A DNA stretch of 38,730 nt from Archangium violaceum Cb vi76. GTDB taxonomy: Bacteria; Myxococcota; Myxococcia; Myxococcales; Myxococcaceae. Positions 7,065 through 15,359 of this stretch are shown one piece after another (position 1 is the stretch's first letter; every line of letters starts with the position of its first letter). The notes under the pieces are model-generated. The model ran no database searches. It saw only the letters and a list, made by a program, of their open reading frames with translations, and was not told the origin of the DNA. The DNA lies in contig NZ_JPMI01000101.1 of the NCBI RefSeq assembly GCF_000733295.1, positions 1-38,730 on the forward strand. The letters are read 5' to 3'. The position numbers were made by a program, and so were the translations under genes.

Positions 7065-8711
7065 TCACCAGGCGGCGGTGATGCCCGCGAGGATGCTCGA
7101 GTAGGACTCCTCGGCCACGCCGCCATCCGTCCAGCCGCGCCGGGAGCCCTGCCCCGTGAAGCGATCCTTGTAGGACTCCAGCCGGAAGCGCACGGAGTAG
7201 CCGAACGGGCCCCATATATCTCCCGCCACGCCCAGCTCCGCCGCCCAGCCCAGGCTCGACACCGACTCGCCGTAGTCGCGCACCTCGGCCACCAGCGAGC
7301 CCTCCGGGTCCCCCCAGAGCGACTGCCCGGGGGTGGGCTGGAAGAAGAGCTGGCCCGCGCCCTCGATGCGCACCGCGCGCATCAGCGGCACCGACACGTC
7401 CACCCCCACCGCCGGGTAGAAGCGGTGCACCACCGGCAACGGCGTCTCCATCCGCTCGCCCACGTCGAACTCCCGGCCGCGTGCCCCCAGCCGCACCCCG
7501 GCGTGGCCCCACAGCGGCGTCTCCTGCGTCCCCAGGTCGAAGAAGTAGCGCCAGGCCAGCATGGCCCCATAGGCCGTGTCCGTCGCGTACACCTCGCGCT
7601 CGGGCGTCTCGCCCACGGGCGTCGACACCTGCACCGTCGTCCGGGCGAAGCTGCGCTGATAGCCCAGCGTGAGCCCCACGCCGCGCACCAGCGTGGGCCA
7701 GTGCGCCAGCGGGAACACCTCCGCCTCCGCGGCGAGCCCCACGTACGGCGCATTGGAAGTGAAGTCCGAGATGTCCCCCGTCTGCTGCTCCGGAGGCAGG
7801 GCGTCGTACTCGCTGCACGACGCCATCACGCCCGGCCGGGCGCAGTACCGGCGCCACGTCACCGCCGCCCCGAGCTGCACCTTCACCCGCGGAGGCATCC
7901 GCCCCGCGGCCGAAGCGCTCCCTCCCTCCTCGGGGAATCCTCCGCCACTGCCCTCGAGCTCCGTGAGGTACGTGTGCGACTCCTCGTCCAGCTCCTCCCA
8001 GGCGGGGACTGGCTCGGGCTTCGACTCCGGAACGAGCACCGGCTTCGGCGCTGGCGGCGTGACCTCGGCCCTCGGAGCAGAGGCGGTCCCTTGCGCGGGG
8101 GGCGGCGCGGACTCCAGCAGGGGGGCCGGCTTCATCGCCTCCGGCTCACCCTGGTTCGCGGCATGGGGCTGGGGCGCGGGCGGCTCCACCACGGGCTCCG
8201 GCGTCTTGGGAGCCACCTGCGTGGGAGTTGGCGGCTCGGGCGTGGGCTGGTTCGAGGCCTTCACCGCCTCGAGCACCGCCCGGGTGAACTTCTGGGCCTC
8301 GTACTTCGGCAACAGCCCGCGCTGCAGCACGAACTCCCCGGACCACACCTCCCGGCCCGTCTCGTCGAGCAGCCGGGCGTTGAAGGTGCTGTAGGTCCGC
8401 CCCGCCGAGCCCGTGAGCACGGCGTCCACCTTGAGCTTCGGCGCCAGACGCGCCACCGCCCGGGGCTCCACCGAGGCGGGGCCTCGCAGCTTCTGCTTCG
8501 CGGCGGCCATCGCCCAGGCCGCGGGGGGCAACACCTGCACCTTGCGCGTCTTGCGCAACAGCCCCGTCACCTGGGCACGCAGCTTGTTGTTCTTGTCTCC
8601 TTCGAGCGCGGAGACGGCCACGCGCTCGGCGCGCGCGGCCTGCGAGGTGAGCATCAGGGCCAGGGCCAACACCACGCCCCAGCGAGACAACCAGCGTCCA
8701 GAGGCCATCAT
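7065..8711 (-). CDS. secreted envelope protein with probable outer-membrane barrel
   Basis: A 548-residue exported protein with a signal peptide ending near TSQAARA (residue 28). The first domain (30-165) contains a pattern seen in proteins that assemble a periplasmic CsgG/LpoB-like fold: a loop, VKVDAVLTGSAGR-like strand and REVWSGEFVLQ. A long Pro/Glu/Ala-rich linker spans about 168-265. The C-terminal 270 residues alternate polar and aromatic strands with repeated Tyr/Trp/Arg and end in Trp, which fits an outer-membrane beta-barrel. I recognise no named family. Downstream of the AI-2E transporter gene by 60 bases, possibly one operon. Two ATGs occur in a row at the start. Confidence 0.7.
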   Translation of the reverse strand: MMASGRWLSRWGVVLALALMLTSQAARAERVAVSALEGDKNNKLRAQVTGLLRKTRKVQVLPPAAWAMAAAKQKLRGPASVEPRAVARLAPKLKVDAVLTGSAGRTYSTFNARLLDETGREVWSGEFVLQRGLLPKYEAQKFTRAVLEAVKASNQPTPEPPTPTQVAPKTPEPVVEPPAPQPHAANQGEPEAMKPAPLLESAPPPAQGTASAPRAEVTPPAPKPVLVPESKPEPVPAWEELDEESHTYLTELEGSGGGFPEEGGSASAAGRMPPRVKVQLGAAVTWRRYCARPGVMASCSEYDALPPEQQTGDISDFTSNAPYVGLAAEAEVFPLAHWPTLVRGVGLTLGYQRSFARTTVQVSTPVGETPEREVYATDTAYGAMLAWRYFFDLGTQETPLWGHAGVRLGARGREFDVGERMETPLPVVHRFYPAVGVDVSVPLMRAVRIEGAGQLFFQPTPGQSLWGDPEGSLVAEVRDYGESVSSLGWAAELGVAGDIWGPFGYSVRFRLESYKDRFTGQGSRRGWTDGGVAEESYSSILAGITAAW

Positions 8712-8771
8712 GGATGGCCAGCAGACTCACCCAGCGTGTGGGCGCTTGTCCAGGCTCGTGGAGGCCGGACC

Positions 8772-9932
8772 TCAGACCTCGGCGACCGTGGGTCCAGGAG
8801 CGATCACTGGCTGGGGCGCCGGAACCGGCTGCGGCACCGCCACGGACATCGGCGCGGGCTCGGGGGCGGACACCGCCGGCACCACGACCGGCTGGAGGCC
8901 CAGGAAGTCCCGCCGGTAGATGCGCACCATGGCCATGAAGAGCGAGGCGATGAGCGGCCCCACCAGCAGCCCCATCATCCCGAACACCGCCAGCCCGCCG
9001 AACATGGACAGGAAGACCAGCAGCGGGTGGAGCGCCATGCGCGCGCCGCACAGCTTGGGCCGGATGACGTTGTCGATGCTGCCCACCACGAAGGCGCCCC
9101 AGGCCAGCAGGAAGACACCCTCGTTCACCTTGCCCGCCATGCACAGCACCACCCCGATGGGGCCCCAGACGAGCGCCGTGCCACCCACCGGCACCAGCGA
9201 CACCAGCACCATGGCCGCGCCCCACACCCCCGCGTGCGGCACCTTCACCAGCAGCAGCCCCACCATCCCCATGGCCCCCTGCACGAAGGCGGTGATGGTG
9301 TTGCCATAGACGATGGCGTGCGCCACGTCGGTGAACTCCTGCGCGAACGCCTGGATGTAGCGCTTGTCCAGCGGCACCAGCTGCGTGGACTCGGCCCACA
9401 GGCGGCGGCCATCCAGGAAGAAGTAGTACATGGCCACCGCCATCAGGAACAGATCGACGATCAGCGCCGTGCCGGCCCCCAGCACGTCCTTGAGCACCGA
9501 GGCCCCGCTGGTCATCGCCCCCATCAGCGCCTGCTCCGTCTGAGAGCCGTGCAGGTTCGCCGGCACGTAGCGCCGCAGCCCCCTCGGCAGGCTCGCGGCG
9601 AGCTGGCCCTGCTCCATCCGGTCCAGGAGCACCTGCGCGTGCTCCATCATCCCGAGCAGCTCGCGCGCCACCAGCCAGCCCACCACCGCCAGCGGCACCA
9701 GGATGAGCAGGAAGACGGCCACCGTGGACAGGCCGGCGCACACCGAGGGGTACGCTCTCAGCCGGGTCCGGAACAGGACATCCTGCAGCGGCCGGAACAG
9801 CACCACCAGGAAGCCCCCCAACAGCACCGGCATCAGGAAGGGAAGCAGGATTCTCGAGAAGAGAATCAGCGCCAGGGCGAAGAGCCCGGCGAAGATAAGA
9901 TTGGACCACCGCTTCGTGTCGAGCCCAGTCAC
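8772..9932 (-). CDS. AI-2E/PerM family membrane transporter
   Basis: A 386-residue membrane protein of the AI-2E (PerM, YdiK, TqsA) exporter family. Hydrophobic segments lie near both ends, with a central soluble stretch that includes FAQEFTDVAHAIVYGNTITAFVQG. The family hallmarks VPVGGTALVWGP and GSIDNVIRPKL are present. A Pro/Val-rich cytoplasmic tail of about 45 residues follows. The frame is open for 200 codons further upstream, but that part crosses the divergent lipoprotein gene and looks non-coding. I chose the GTG at 9932, with GGAGG seven bases upstream. The substrate is unknown; members export AI-2, ions or other small molecules. Confidence 0.85.
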   Translation of the reverse strand: MTGLDTKRWSNLIFAGLFALALILFSRILLPFLMPVLLGGFLVVLFRPLQDVLFRTRLRAYPSVCAGLSTVAVFLLILVPLAVVGWLVARELLGMMEHAQVLLDRMEQGQLAASLPRGLRRYVPANLHGSQTEQALMGAMTSGASVLKDVLGAGTALIVDLFLMAVAMYYFFLDGRRLWAESTQLVPLDKRYIQAFAQEFTDVAHAIVYGNTITAFVQGAMGMVGLLLVKVPHAGVWGAAMVLVSLVPVGGTALVWGPIGVVLCMAGKVNEGVFLLAWGAFVVGSIDNVIRPKLCGARMALHPLLVFLSMFGGLAVFGMMGLLVGPLIASLFMAMVRIYRRDFLGLQPVVVPAVSAPEPAPMSVAVPQPVPAPQPVIAPGPTVAEV

Positions 9933-10046
9933 GCCCACCCCTCCACCCCCACGACCACCCCACGACATCCCGCCCAGGACGCGACAGAACGTAGGAACGT
10001 CGCTTCCCAGCGGGAAGCCTGGGCCCCAGCCCGAGGTAGACGATCC

Positions 10047-10541
10047 ATGACTTCTGGACGCTTCCGCTTCCCCACCTTCGCCCTCACGTTGTCCGGAGTG
10101 CTGCTCCTCGCCTCCGGGTGTGGGGGCTCTTCCCAGGGCTGCATCGATTGCCCGCCCATGGAGGGCCGCTACGGCCTGGCCCTGGACCCGGGGACGCTCC
10201 CCTCCGCCTGCGATGGCGTGCAGGTGGAGCTGCCCGTGGGTCCCATCGACGTCAGCCGGCAGGGCAGCGACGTCACCGCGACCCTGGATCGCATGACGCT
10301 GCGCGGCACGCTCTACGCGACGTACGACTTCAACCTGGTGGGCAACAACCTGGGGCAGGAGCTGGACGGAGGGACCCGGGGGCCCGACTCGGCGCTGCTC
10401 TCCGGGCGCTACATCCCCGCGATCGGGGACGGCGGCGTGCCCAGGTTGGTGGGGGACTGGCAGGGGAACTACTCGAGCACCATGGCCGGCAACACCCGGC
10501 GATGCTCGGTGACCCGCTCCTTCACGGCGACCCACCAGTAG
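10047..10541 (+). CDS. predicted lipoprotein
   Basis: A 164-residue protein with lipobox LLASGC, Cys25. A cysteine-containing segment (GCIDCPP) follows and then a beta-rich domain of unknown family, with a final disulfide-compatible cysteine in RRCSVTRSF. GAGGTAG lies upstream of the ATG. It is divergent from the AI-2E transporter, 114 bases apart. No function is recognised. Confidence 0.75.
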   Translation: MTSGRFRFPTFALTLSGVLLLASGCGGSSQGCIDCPPMEGRYGLALDPGTLPSACDGVQVELPVGPIDVSRQGSDVTATLDRMTLRGTLYATYDFNLVGNNLGQELDGGTRGPDSALLSGRYIPAIGDGGVPRLVGDWQGNYSSTMAGNTRRCSVTRSFTATHQ

Positions 10542-10545
10542 GCAG

Positions 10546-10559
10546 GCGAGCGTGCTCGC
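10546..10559. terminator. small hairpin between convergent genes
   Basis: GCGAG and CTCGC pair around the loop CGTG, five bases after the lipoprotein stop codon. It is weak and has no T-run. Confidence 0.25.
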
Positions 10560-10589
10560 GCGGAGCGGGTCCGAGGCAACCGAGCGAGA

Positions 10590-10700
10590 TTACTTCTTCG
10601 CGCCCTCGGCCGCCTTGGCCGCCTTGCGCTTGAACTGACGCTTCCACTTCTGCTTGATCTTGTTCTGAACGCGGCGGTGCTTGCTCTTGCTGCGGGCCAT
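10590..10700 (-). CDS. 36-residue highly basic protein
   Basis: A very short gene: the protein starts MARSKSKHRRVQNKIKQ, continues KWKRQFKRKAAKAA and ends EGAKK. Seventeen of its 36 residues are Lys or Arg, and the early part could form an amphipathic helix. The ATG has a strong AGGAG eight bases upstream and the stop is TAA. It lies 40 bases downstream of the aminopeptidase gene on the same strand. Size and charge suggest RNA or ribosome association, like the bTHX-type small ribosomal proteins, but I see no definite homology. Confidence 0.7.
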   Translation of the reverse strand: MARSKSKHRRVQNKIKQKWKRQFKRKAAKAAEGAKK

Positions 10701-10740
10701 GTAGGCGTCTCCTGAGAGAGGTAGGACAAACGAGGGGCGC

Positions 10741-12075
10741 CTAACTACCAGAAGATCCACCGGAAGAGGAGTCCTCGATATCGTCCGGTGCCGGGCGGGT
10801 GGGATACGGGATGCCTTCCGCGCCCCGGACCTCGGTGGGGAGCACCGCTCCGGCCGTCACCTCGCCCTCCTTGTCCACGTCCGCCGGCTTCTCCCGGCCC
10901 ACGGGGGCGCTCGTCTGCTGGGGACGCTTCTTCACCGAGGCGAAGATGGGTCGGCAGGCCTGGACGAAGCGCCGCACCTCGTCCAGCGGCAGCGCCGGGA
11001 CGTAGTTGTCGTTCACCCCCTTCATGGAGGTGGCCATGCACATGGAGTTGAGGATGGCCTCCTCGGTGGCCTCCATCACCGCCTCGTAGAGCGGGTCCAG
11101 GCGCTGATCCAGGAGGATCTTCAGCTTGTAGACCATCTTCTGGGTGCGCCGCGGGATGATGTTGGCGGTGGAGAAGCCGACGACGATCTCCCCCGAGCCG
11201 TGCGCCGCGTAGCTGCCCACCCGGCCGATGCCCAGCGACACGCGCTTGCACAGGCGGCTGATTTGATGGCTGAGCAGCGGGGCGTCCGTGGCCACCACGG
11301 CGATGATGGAGCCGTACGTCTGCCCGCGCCGGGGCGTGTCCTTGAACTTCTCGGCGAGCACCTCGCCCACGGGCAGGCCGCCCACGCGCAGGTTGTGCAT
11401 CTTGCCGAAGTTGCTCATCACCAGGACGCCCAGGGTGTAGCCGCCGAGGGCCTCGGGGAGCTTGCGCGAGGAGGTGCCGATGCCCCCCTTGAAGTCGCAC
11501 GTCACCATGCCGGTGCCGCCGCCCACGTTGCCCTCGGGGACGGGGCCCTCCGAGGCGTTGCGGATGGCCTCGAAGACATGCTCGGCCCGGACGTGCCGGC
11601 CGGAGATGTCGTTGAGGTAGCTGTCGTCGCACTCGCCGACGATGGGGATGATGACGTCGTGCTCGTCACCAATGCCCGGGTACTTCTCCACCATGTGGCG
11701 GGCCAGGGCGTCCGACGCGGCGCCCACGGACATGGTGTTGGTGAGGAGCATGGGCGTCTCCACCAGGCCCCACTCCATGAGCTGCGTCATGCCGGCCACC
11801 TCGCCGGCACCGTTGAGCACGAAGCCGCCCCCGTTCATCCGCTCCATGAAGATGTTGCCGCGGTTGGGGAGGATGGCGGTGACGCCCGTGCGCACGGGAC
11901 CATGGCCCGGCCGCAGCCGCCCCTCGCCCCGGATGATGGTGCTGTGCCCGACGAGCACGCCCTCCACGTCGGTGATGGCGTTGTGCCGGCCCGTCTTGAA
12001 CCGGCCTAGCGGGAGGCCCAGCTCCCGGGCTCGGACGCGCTTCTCGGTGGGCTCGCTCTCGGGTGATTTGGCCAT
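10741..12075 (-). CDS. DmpA-type aminopeptidase (P1/S58 family)
   Basis: A 444-residue member of the DmpA/BapA family of N-terminal nucleophile aminopeptidases, which act on D-amino-acid or beta-amino-acid N-termini. The core motifs are NAITDVEGVLVGH (32-44), GNVGGGTGM (182-190), FKGGIGTSSR (195-204) and YGSIIAVVATDAPL (254-267). By analogy with DmpA, self-cleavage should fall between Gly255 and Ser256, making Ser256 the nucleophile. A non-catalytic tail of about 70 residues, ending in Ser/Gly runs, is extra to the family. No signal peptide is seen, so it is probably cytoplasmic. The frame is open upstream through tetR but the ATG at 12075 gives the family N-terminus. tetR ends 32 bases upstream, suggesting one regulated operon. 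Confidence 0.88.
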   Translation of the reverse strand: MAKSPESEPTEKRVRARELGLPLGRFKTGRHNAITDVEGVLVGHSTIIRGEGRLRPGHGPVRTGVTAILPNRGNIFMERMNGGGFVLNGAGEVAGMTQLMEWGLVETPMLLTNTMSVGAASDALARHMVEKYPGIGDEHDVIIPIVGECDDSYLNDISGRHVRAEHVFEAIRNASEGPVPEGNVGGGTGMVTCDFKGGIGTSSRKLPEALGGYTLGVLVMSNFGKMHNLRVGGLPVGEVLAEKFKDTPRRGQTYGSIIAVVATDAPLLSHQISRLCKRVSLGIGRVGSYAAHGSGEIVVGFSTANIIPRRTQKMVYKLKILLDQRLDPLYEAVMEATEEAILNSMCMATSMKGVNDNYVPALPLDEVRRFVQACRPIFASVKKRPQQTSAPVGREKPADVDKEGEVTAGAVLPTEVRGAEGIPYPTRPAPDDIEDSSSGGSSGS

Positions 12076-12107
12076 GGGGCGCCAACCTAGCCGAGACGCT
12101 CTCCCGG

Positions 12108-12755
12108 TCAATTGCTCGTCGCGCGCATCAGCCCTCGTAGCAACAGACGCGTCTGCTCCAGGGCCAGCGCCTCGACCTGCGCGGAGGTGGTGACCCCCGA
12201 GAACTCCAGCTTCCGGTCCACCAGCAGCGAGCCCAGCCCGTGCACCAGCGACCAGCACGTCAGCGCGAGCGTCAGCGGCTCGCCCTCGTGGAACACGCCG
12301 GCCCGCTGGCCCTGGGTGATGGAGTCCACCAGCAACCCGAATGCATCCGTGTCCCCGCCGGGCGGTCCCAGCTTGGGCGGCTGGGTGAAGTGCGGCCCGA
12401 ACATCACCCGGAAGTGCGCGGGGTGCTCCATGGCGAAGAGCACGTAGGCCACGCCGCACGCCACCAGACGGCCATCGGGCGACGTCTCCCGGGCCATGCG
12501 CTCCCTCATCCGGGCCGTCATGACGCGGAAGCCCTCCTCGGCCACGGCCACCAGCAGCGCTTCCTTGTCCTCGAAGTGACGGTAGGGCGCCGCGTGCGTC
12601 ACCCCCGCCCGCCGGGCCACCTCCCGGAGCGACAGCGCCCCGAAGCCCTCCTCGGAAATGAGCGCCAACGACGCGTCCAGCAGCGCCCGGCGCAGATCTC
12701 CATGGTGGTAGTGGGGCTTCTCCGCCGTCTTCTTCCGGGTGCCACGGGTGGCCAT
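12108..12755 (-). CDS. TetR-family transcriptional regulator
   Basis: A 215-residue TetR repressor. A basic N-terminus (TRGTRKKTAEK) precedes the DNA-binding domain at residues 18-65, with ALLDASLALISEEGFGALS, REVARRAGVTHAAPYRHF and EDKEALLVAV, as in canonical TetR HTH domains. The rest is the ligand domain; the WSLVHGLGSLL motif resembles the TetR_C WHG group. The ATG at 12755 fits the family length. A perfect palindrome lies 14 bases upstream and is the likely operator, so it should repress itself and the following aminopeptidase gene. Confidence 0.92.
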   Translation of the reverse strand: MATRGTRKKTAEKPHYHHGDLRRALLDASLALISEEGFGALSLREVARRAGVTHAAPYRHFEDKEALLVAVAEEGFRVMTARMRERMARETSPDGRLVACGVAYVLFAMEHPAHFRVMFGPHFTQPPKLGPPGGDTDAFGLLVDSITQGQRAGVFHEGEPLTLALTCWSLVHGLGSLLVDRKLEFSGVTTSAQVEALALEQTRLLLRGLMRATSN

Positions 12756-12768
12756 GCCTCGAATGTAA

Positions 12769-12797
12769 CCACCGTTCACTCCCGATGTGAACGGTGG
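12769..12797. promoter_or_regulatory. probable TetR operator palindrome
   Basis: CCACCGTTCAC (12769-12779) and its exact reverse complement GTGAACGGTGG (12787-12797) flank a 7-base spacer. The perfect 29-bp palindrome lies directly upstream of tetR and 8 bases beyond the end of the LamG gene. Position and symmetry fit TetR autoregulation. Confidence 0.75.
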
Positions 12798-12804
12798 AAA
12801 CTTC

Positions 12805-13935
12805 TCACTCCGAGCTCCAGGTGGCGTCACGGATGAGGCCATGGTTCTCGCTGGGGGAGAGATCCCGGGCCAGGAAGCCGTCCCCTTCGTTCAAGGGCCA
12901 GTAGCCGACGAGGCCCTGCTCGTCGCCCGTGAAGGTCCGGTCCTTGTCGGCGCGGACCTCCTGCTGGCCGCGGGGCAGGTTCCAGATGCGCACGTCGCGG
13001 ATGTCCCCCTGGAAGAAGCGCTCGCGCCCGCCGCCCCGGGCGCCAATGCCCCAGGTCCCATCCACGAAGATGGCGCCGAGCCGTTGGGGCGAGGACGCCG
13101 CCAGCTCTCCATCCCGGTAGAGGACCCAGCGGGTGCCGTCGTAGACCCCGGCCAGGTAGACCCACCGGCCCACGTCGGAAGGGGGAACATCGGCGCTCGT
13201 GGCGAAGTCCTCCCCGTTGAAGGAACCGACCTGGTACTTCCCGTTGTTGATGCGCAGGTAGACCTCGGCGCGAGGCGAGTTGACGTGCCCGTGGACCACG
13301 ATGTTGCGGATGCCATTGAGGGACCGCGGACGGATCCACGCCTCGAGGGTGATGGGGCCGGAGAAGACGAGCTCCCGCGGGTTGCCCAGCTCGACGTAGG
13401 ACTGCTTGCCATCGAGGCTCAGGAACGCCTTCTTCTCCGGGGCCTGCCCTGCCTCTCCCGCGCCGCCGACCCCCTTGTCCTCGTCACCACCGCCCCGCAG
13501 CGCGAGGAAGGTGCCCAGGGCGATGACGAGGATGCCGGCGGCTAGCGCGAGCCACGCGATGGGGAGCTTCTTCTTCGGCGCGGGAGCCTGGGGAAGCGGA
13601 ACCTGGAAGCTCGCGGAGGGCCCGACGGTAAACTCCTCGTCGGGATTGGCCACGTTCACCATGGAGAGATGGAACGCGTGCTGCCCCTGGGGCGTGCCAG
13701 GAGGAACGTTCACCCTCACGGTGTACTGGTGGGTGCCATCGGGGGGGAAATCGCGTTCGGCCTCCCCGTCGAGCGCCAACCAGTCCCGCGAAGCCGTGCC
13801 CTCGGGCTCGACGACGGCACGGCCCCGCACCGGACGCCCCAGCGCGTTGGAGACCGTGAAGGTGAGCTCTCCCCGGCCCATGCCATCCAACCGGATCGAG
13901 GAAGTGGACGTGGTAATGGCGAATCCGCGAACCAT
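12805..13935 (-). CDS. membrane-anchored LamG/concanavalin-like domain protein
   Basis: A 376-residue protein in three parts. Residues 1-115 are beta-rich and Ig-like, with TFTVSNALGRPVRGRAVVEP and YTVRVNVPPGTPQGQHAF, like domains found in bacterial surface proteins. One transmembrane segment spans about 124-147 (LPIAWLALAAGILVIALGTF). A Gly/Glu linker leads to a LamG-type jelly roll (172-376) with VELGNPRELVFSGPITLEAW, VYLAGVYDGTRWVLYRDGE and GLVGYWPLNEGDG. There is no N-terminal signal, so the Ig-like part is probably cytoplasmic and the LamG part outside. LamG domains commonly bind sugars or proteins. The ATG at 13935 was chosen because the segment upstream does not read as protein. Confidence 0.78.
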   Translation of the reverse strand: MVRGFAITTSTSSIRLDGMGRGELTFTVSNALGRPVRGRAVVEPEGTASRDWLALDGEAERDFPPDGTHQYTVRVNVPPGTPQGQHAFHLSMVNVANPDEEFTVGPSASFQVPLPQAPAPKKKLPIAWLALAAGILVIALGTFLALRGGGDEDKGVGGAGEAGQAPEKKAFLSLDGKQSYVELGNPRELVFSGPITLEAWIRPRSLNGIRNIVVHGHVNSPRAEVYLRINNGKYQVGSFNGEDFATSADVPPSDVGRWVYLAGVYDGTRWVLYRDGELAASSPQRLGAIFVDGTWGIGARGGGRERFFQGDIRDVRIWNLPRGQQEVRADKDRTFTGDEQGLVGYWPLNEGDGFLARDLSPSENHGLIRDATWSSE

Positions 13936-14157
13936 GCGCGCCTCCCTTGAAGACATTCGCGCGTCTTGCACTTCAAGGGTGGAGACGCGCGGGGAAGGAC
14001 GTGATGCCCTGGAGGGCCGGGTGCCGCTCGCTCTACGTTCGGGGAAGCGGGCCCTCGCCACGCACCAGGGTGGCGAGTCCTTCGCGGTACGCAGGAGGAT
14101 GGCGGTGCACGGGGACATCACTGGAAAGCGAGGCCGGGCTCCTCGTACGCTCCCGGC

Positions 14158-15336
14158 ATGACGAATTCCGCCGCCGTGAAGTCCGCGGGAGAGCACCCGT
14201 TGCTCGCCACCATCCGCCAACTCACGCCCAAGGTCGCCGCCCGCTCCGAGGAGATCGAAACAGCCCGCCGGCTGCCAGCCGATCTCGCCCGGGAGCTGGC
14301 CCAGGCCGGGCTCTTCCGCATGGTGGTGCCCGAGGCCTACGGTGGCCTCGAGCTGCACCCCGCCGTCGTCGTCGAGGCCGTCGAGACACTCTCGCGGGCG
14401 GACGGCTCGACGGGCTGGTGCGTCATGATCGGCGCGCTCACCGCCATGTGCTCGGCGTGGCTGCCCGAGCCGCAGGCCCGCGCCATCTATGCGCCGGACA
14501 TCATCACTGGCGGAGTGGCCGCGCCCATGGGCCGCGCCGAGCTCGTCGAGGGCGGCTACCGGGTCACCGGGCGTTGGGCGTGGGCCAGCGGAAGCCAGAA
14601 CTGTCACTGGCTGGTGGGAGGCGCGGTGGTGACGAAGGACGGTGCCCCCCAGATGCGTGGGCCGGCGCCCGAGGTGCGCCTGTTCCTCTTCCCCAGCTCG
14701 GACGTGACGCTGCACGACACCTGGCACGCCACGGGCCTGTGCGGCACGGGCAGCGGCGACATGGAGGTGCGGGACGTCTTCGTTCCCGCCGATCGGAGCA
14801 CGTCGCTCATCGCCGAGCGCCCGCGCGTCGCCCGGCCCCTCTACGCGTTCCCCGCCTTCGGATTGCTCGCGGTGGGCATCCCGGCCGTCGCGCTCGGCAT
14901 CGCCCGCCGGGCCATCGACGAGCTGACGGCCCTGGCACACCAGAAGAAGCTCATGACACACGGTGGCCAGTTGCTGGCGAAGAGGGCCGCGGTGCAGGAG
15001 GCGGTGGCCGAGGCCGAGGCCACCCTGCGTGCCGCGCGCGCCTTCCTGCTCGAGACGGTGAACACCACCTTCGAGGCCGCCACGCGCGGTGAGGTGACGG
15101 TGAAGCACCGGGCGGAGCTGAGGCTGTCCTATACGCACGCCATGCGGAGCGCCGCGCGCGTGGTGGACCGGATGTACGAGGCGGCGGGAGGCACGGCCGT
15201 CTACCGCGCCAGCCCGTTGCAGCGCTGCCTGCGCGACATCCACGTGGCCACGCAGCACGCCATGGTGGCCCCGTCCACGCTGGAGCTCATCGGCAGCGTC
15301 CTGCTCGGGGTGGAAGCCAACACCGTCATGCTCTGA
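14158..15336 (+). CDS. acyl-CoA dehydrogenase-fold flavoenzyme (monooxygenase-like)
   Basis: A 392-residue protein of the acyl-CoA dehydrogenase superfamily. The C-terminal region from about 230 looks like the type-2 domain found in flavin-dependent monooxygenases (HpaA/HsaA and DszC relatives) rather than true dehydrogenases. Family stretches include LAQAGLFRMVVPEAYGG, SRADGSTGWC, WAWASGSQNCHW and the late RDIHVATQHAMVAPSTLE. Such enzymes use reduced flavin from a separate reductase; no reductase is nearby. The substrate cannot be inferred. A GNAT gene follows 23 bases downstream, possibly cotranscribed. Confidence 0.8.
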   Translation: MTNSAAVKSAGEHPLLATIRQLTPKVAARSEEIETARRLPADLARELAQAGLFRMVVPEAYGGLELHPAVVVEAVETLSRADGSTGWCVMIGALTAMCSAWLPEPQARAIYAPDIITGGVAAPMGRAELVEGGYRVTGRWAWASGSQNCHWLVGGAVVTKDGAPQMRGPAPEVRLFLFPSSDVTLHDTWHATGLCGTGSGDMEVRDVFVPADRSTSLIAERPRVARPLYAFPAFGLLAVGIPAVALGIARRAIDELTALAHQKKLMTHGGQLLAKRAAVQEAVAEAEATLRAARAFLLETVNTTFEAATRGEVTVKHRAELRLSYTHAMRSAARVVDRMYEAAGGTAVYRASPLQRCLRDIHVATQHAMVAPSTLELIGSVLLGVEANTVML

Positions 15337-15359
15337 GTGGGCCATGTTAGCGTCGGCCC

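Noticed and set aside
6663-10541. A very long plus-strand open frame (about 1290 codons) covering the envelope protein and transporter genes
   Set aside because: It lies antisense to genes with clear family motifs and consists mainly of His, Arg, Gln and Leu-rich low-complexity sequence, the usual shadow of a GC-rich coding strand. Only its last 164 codons, the lipoprotein, are real.
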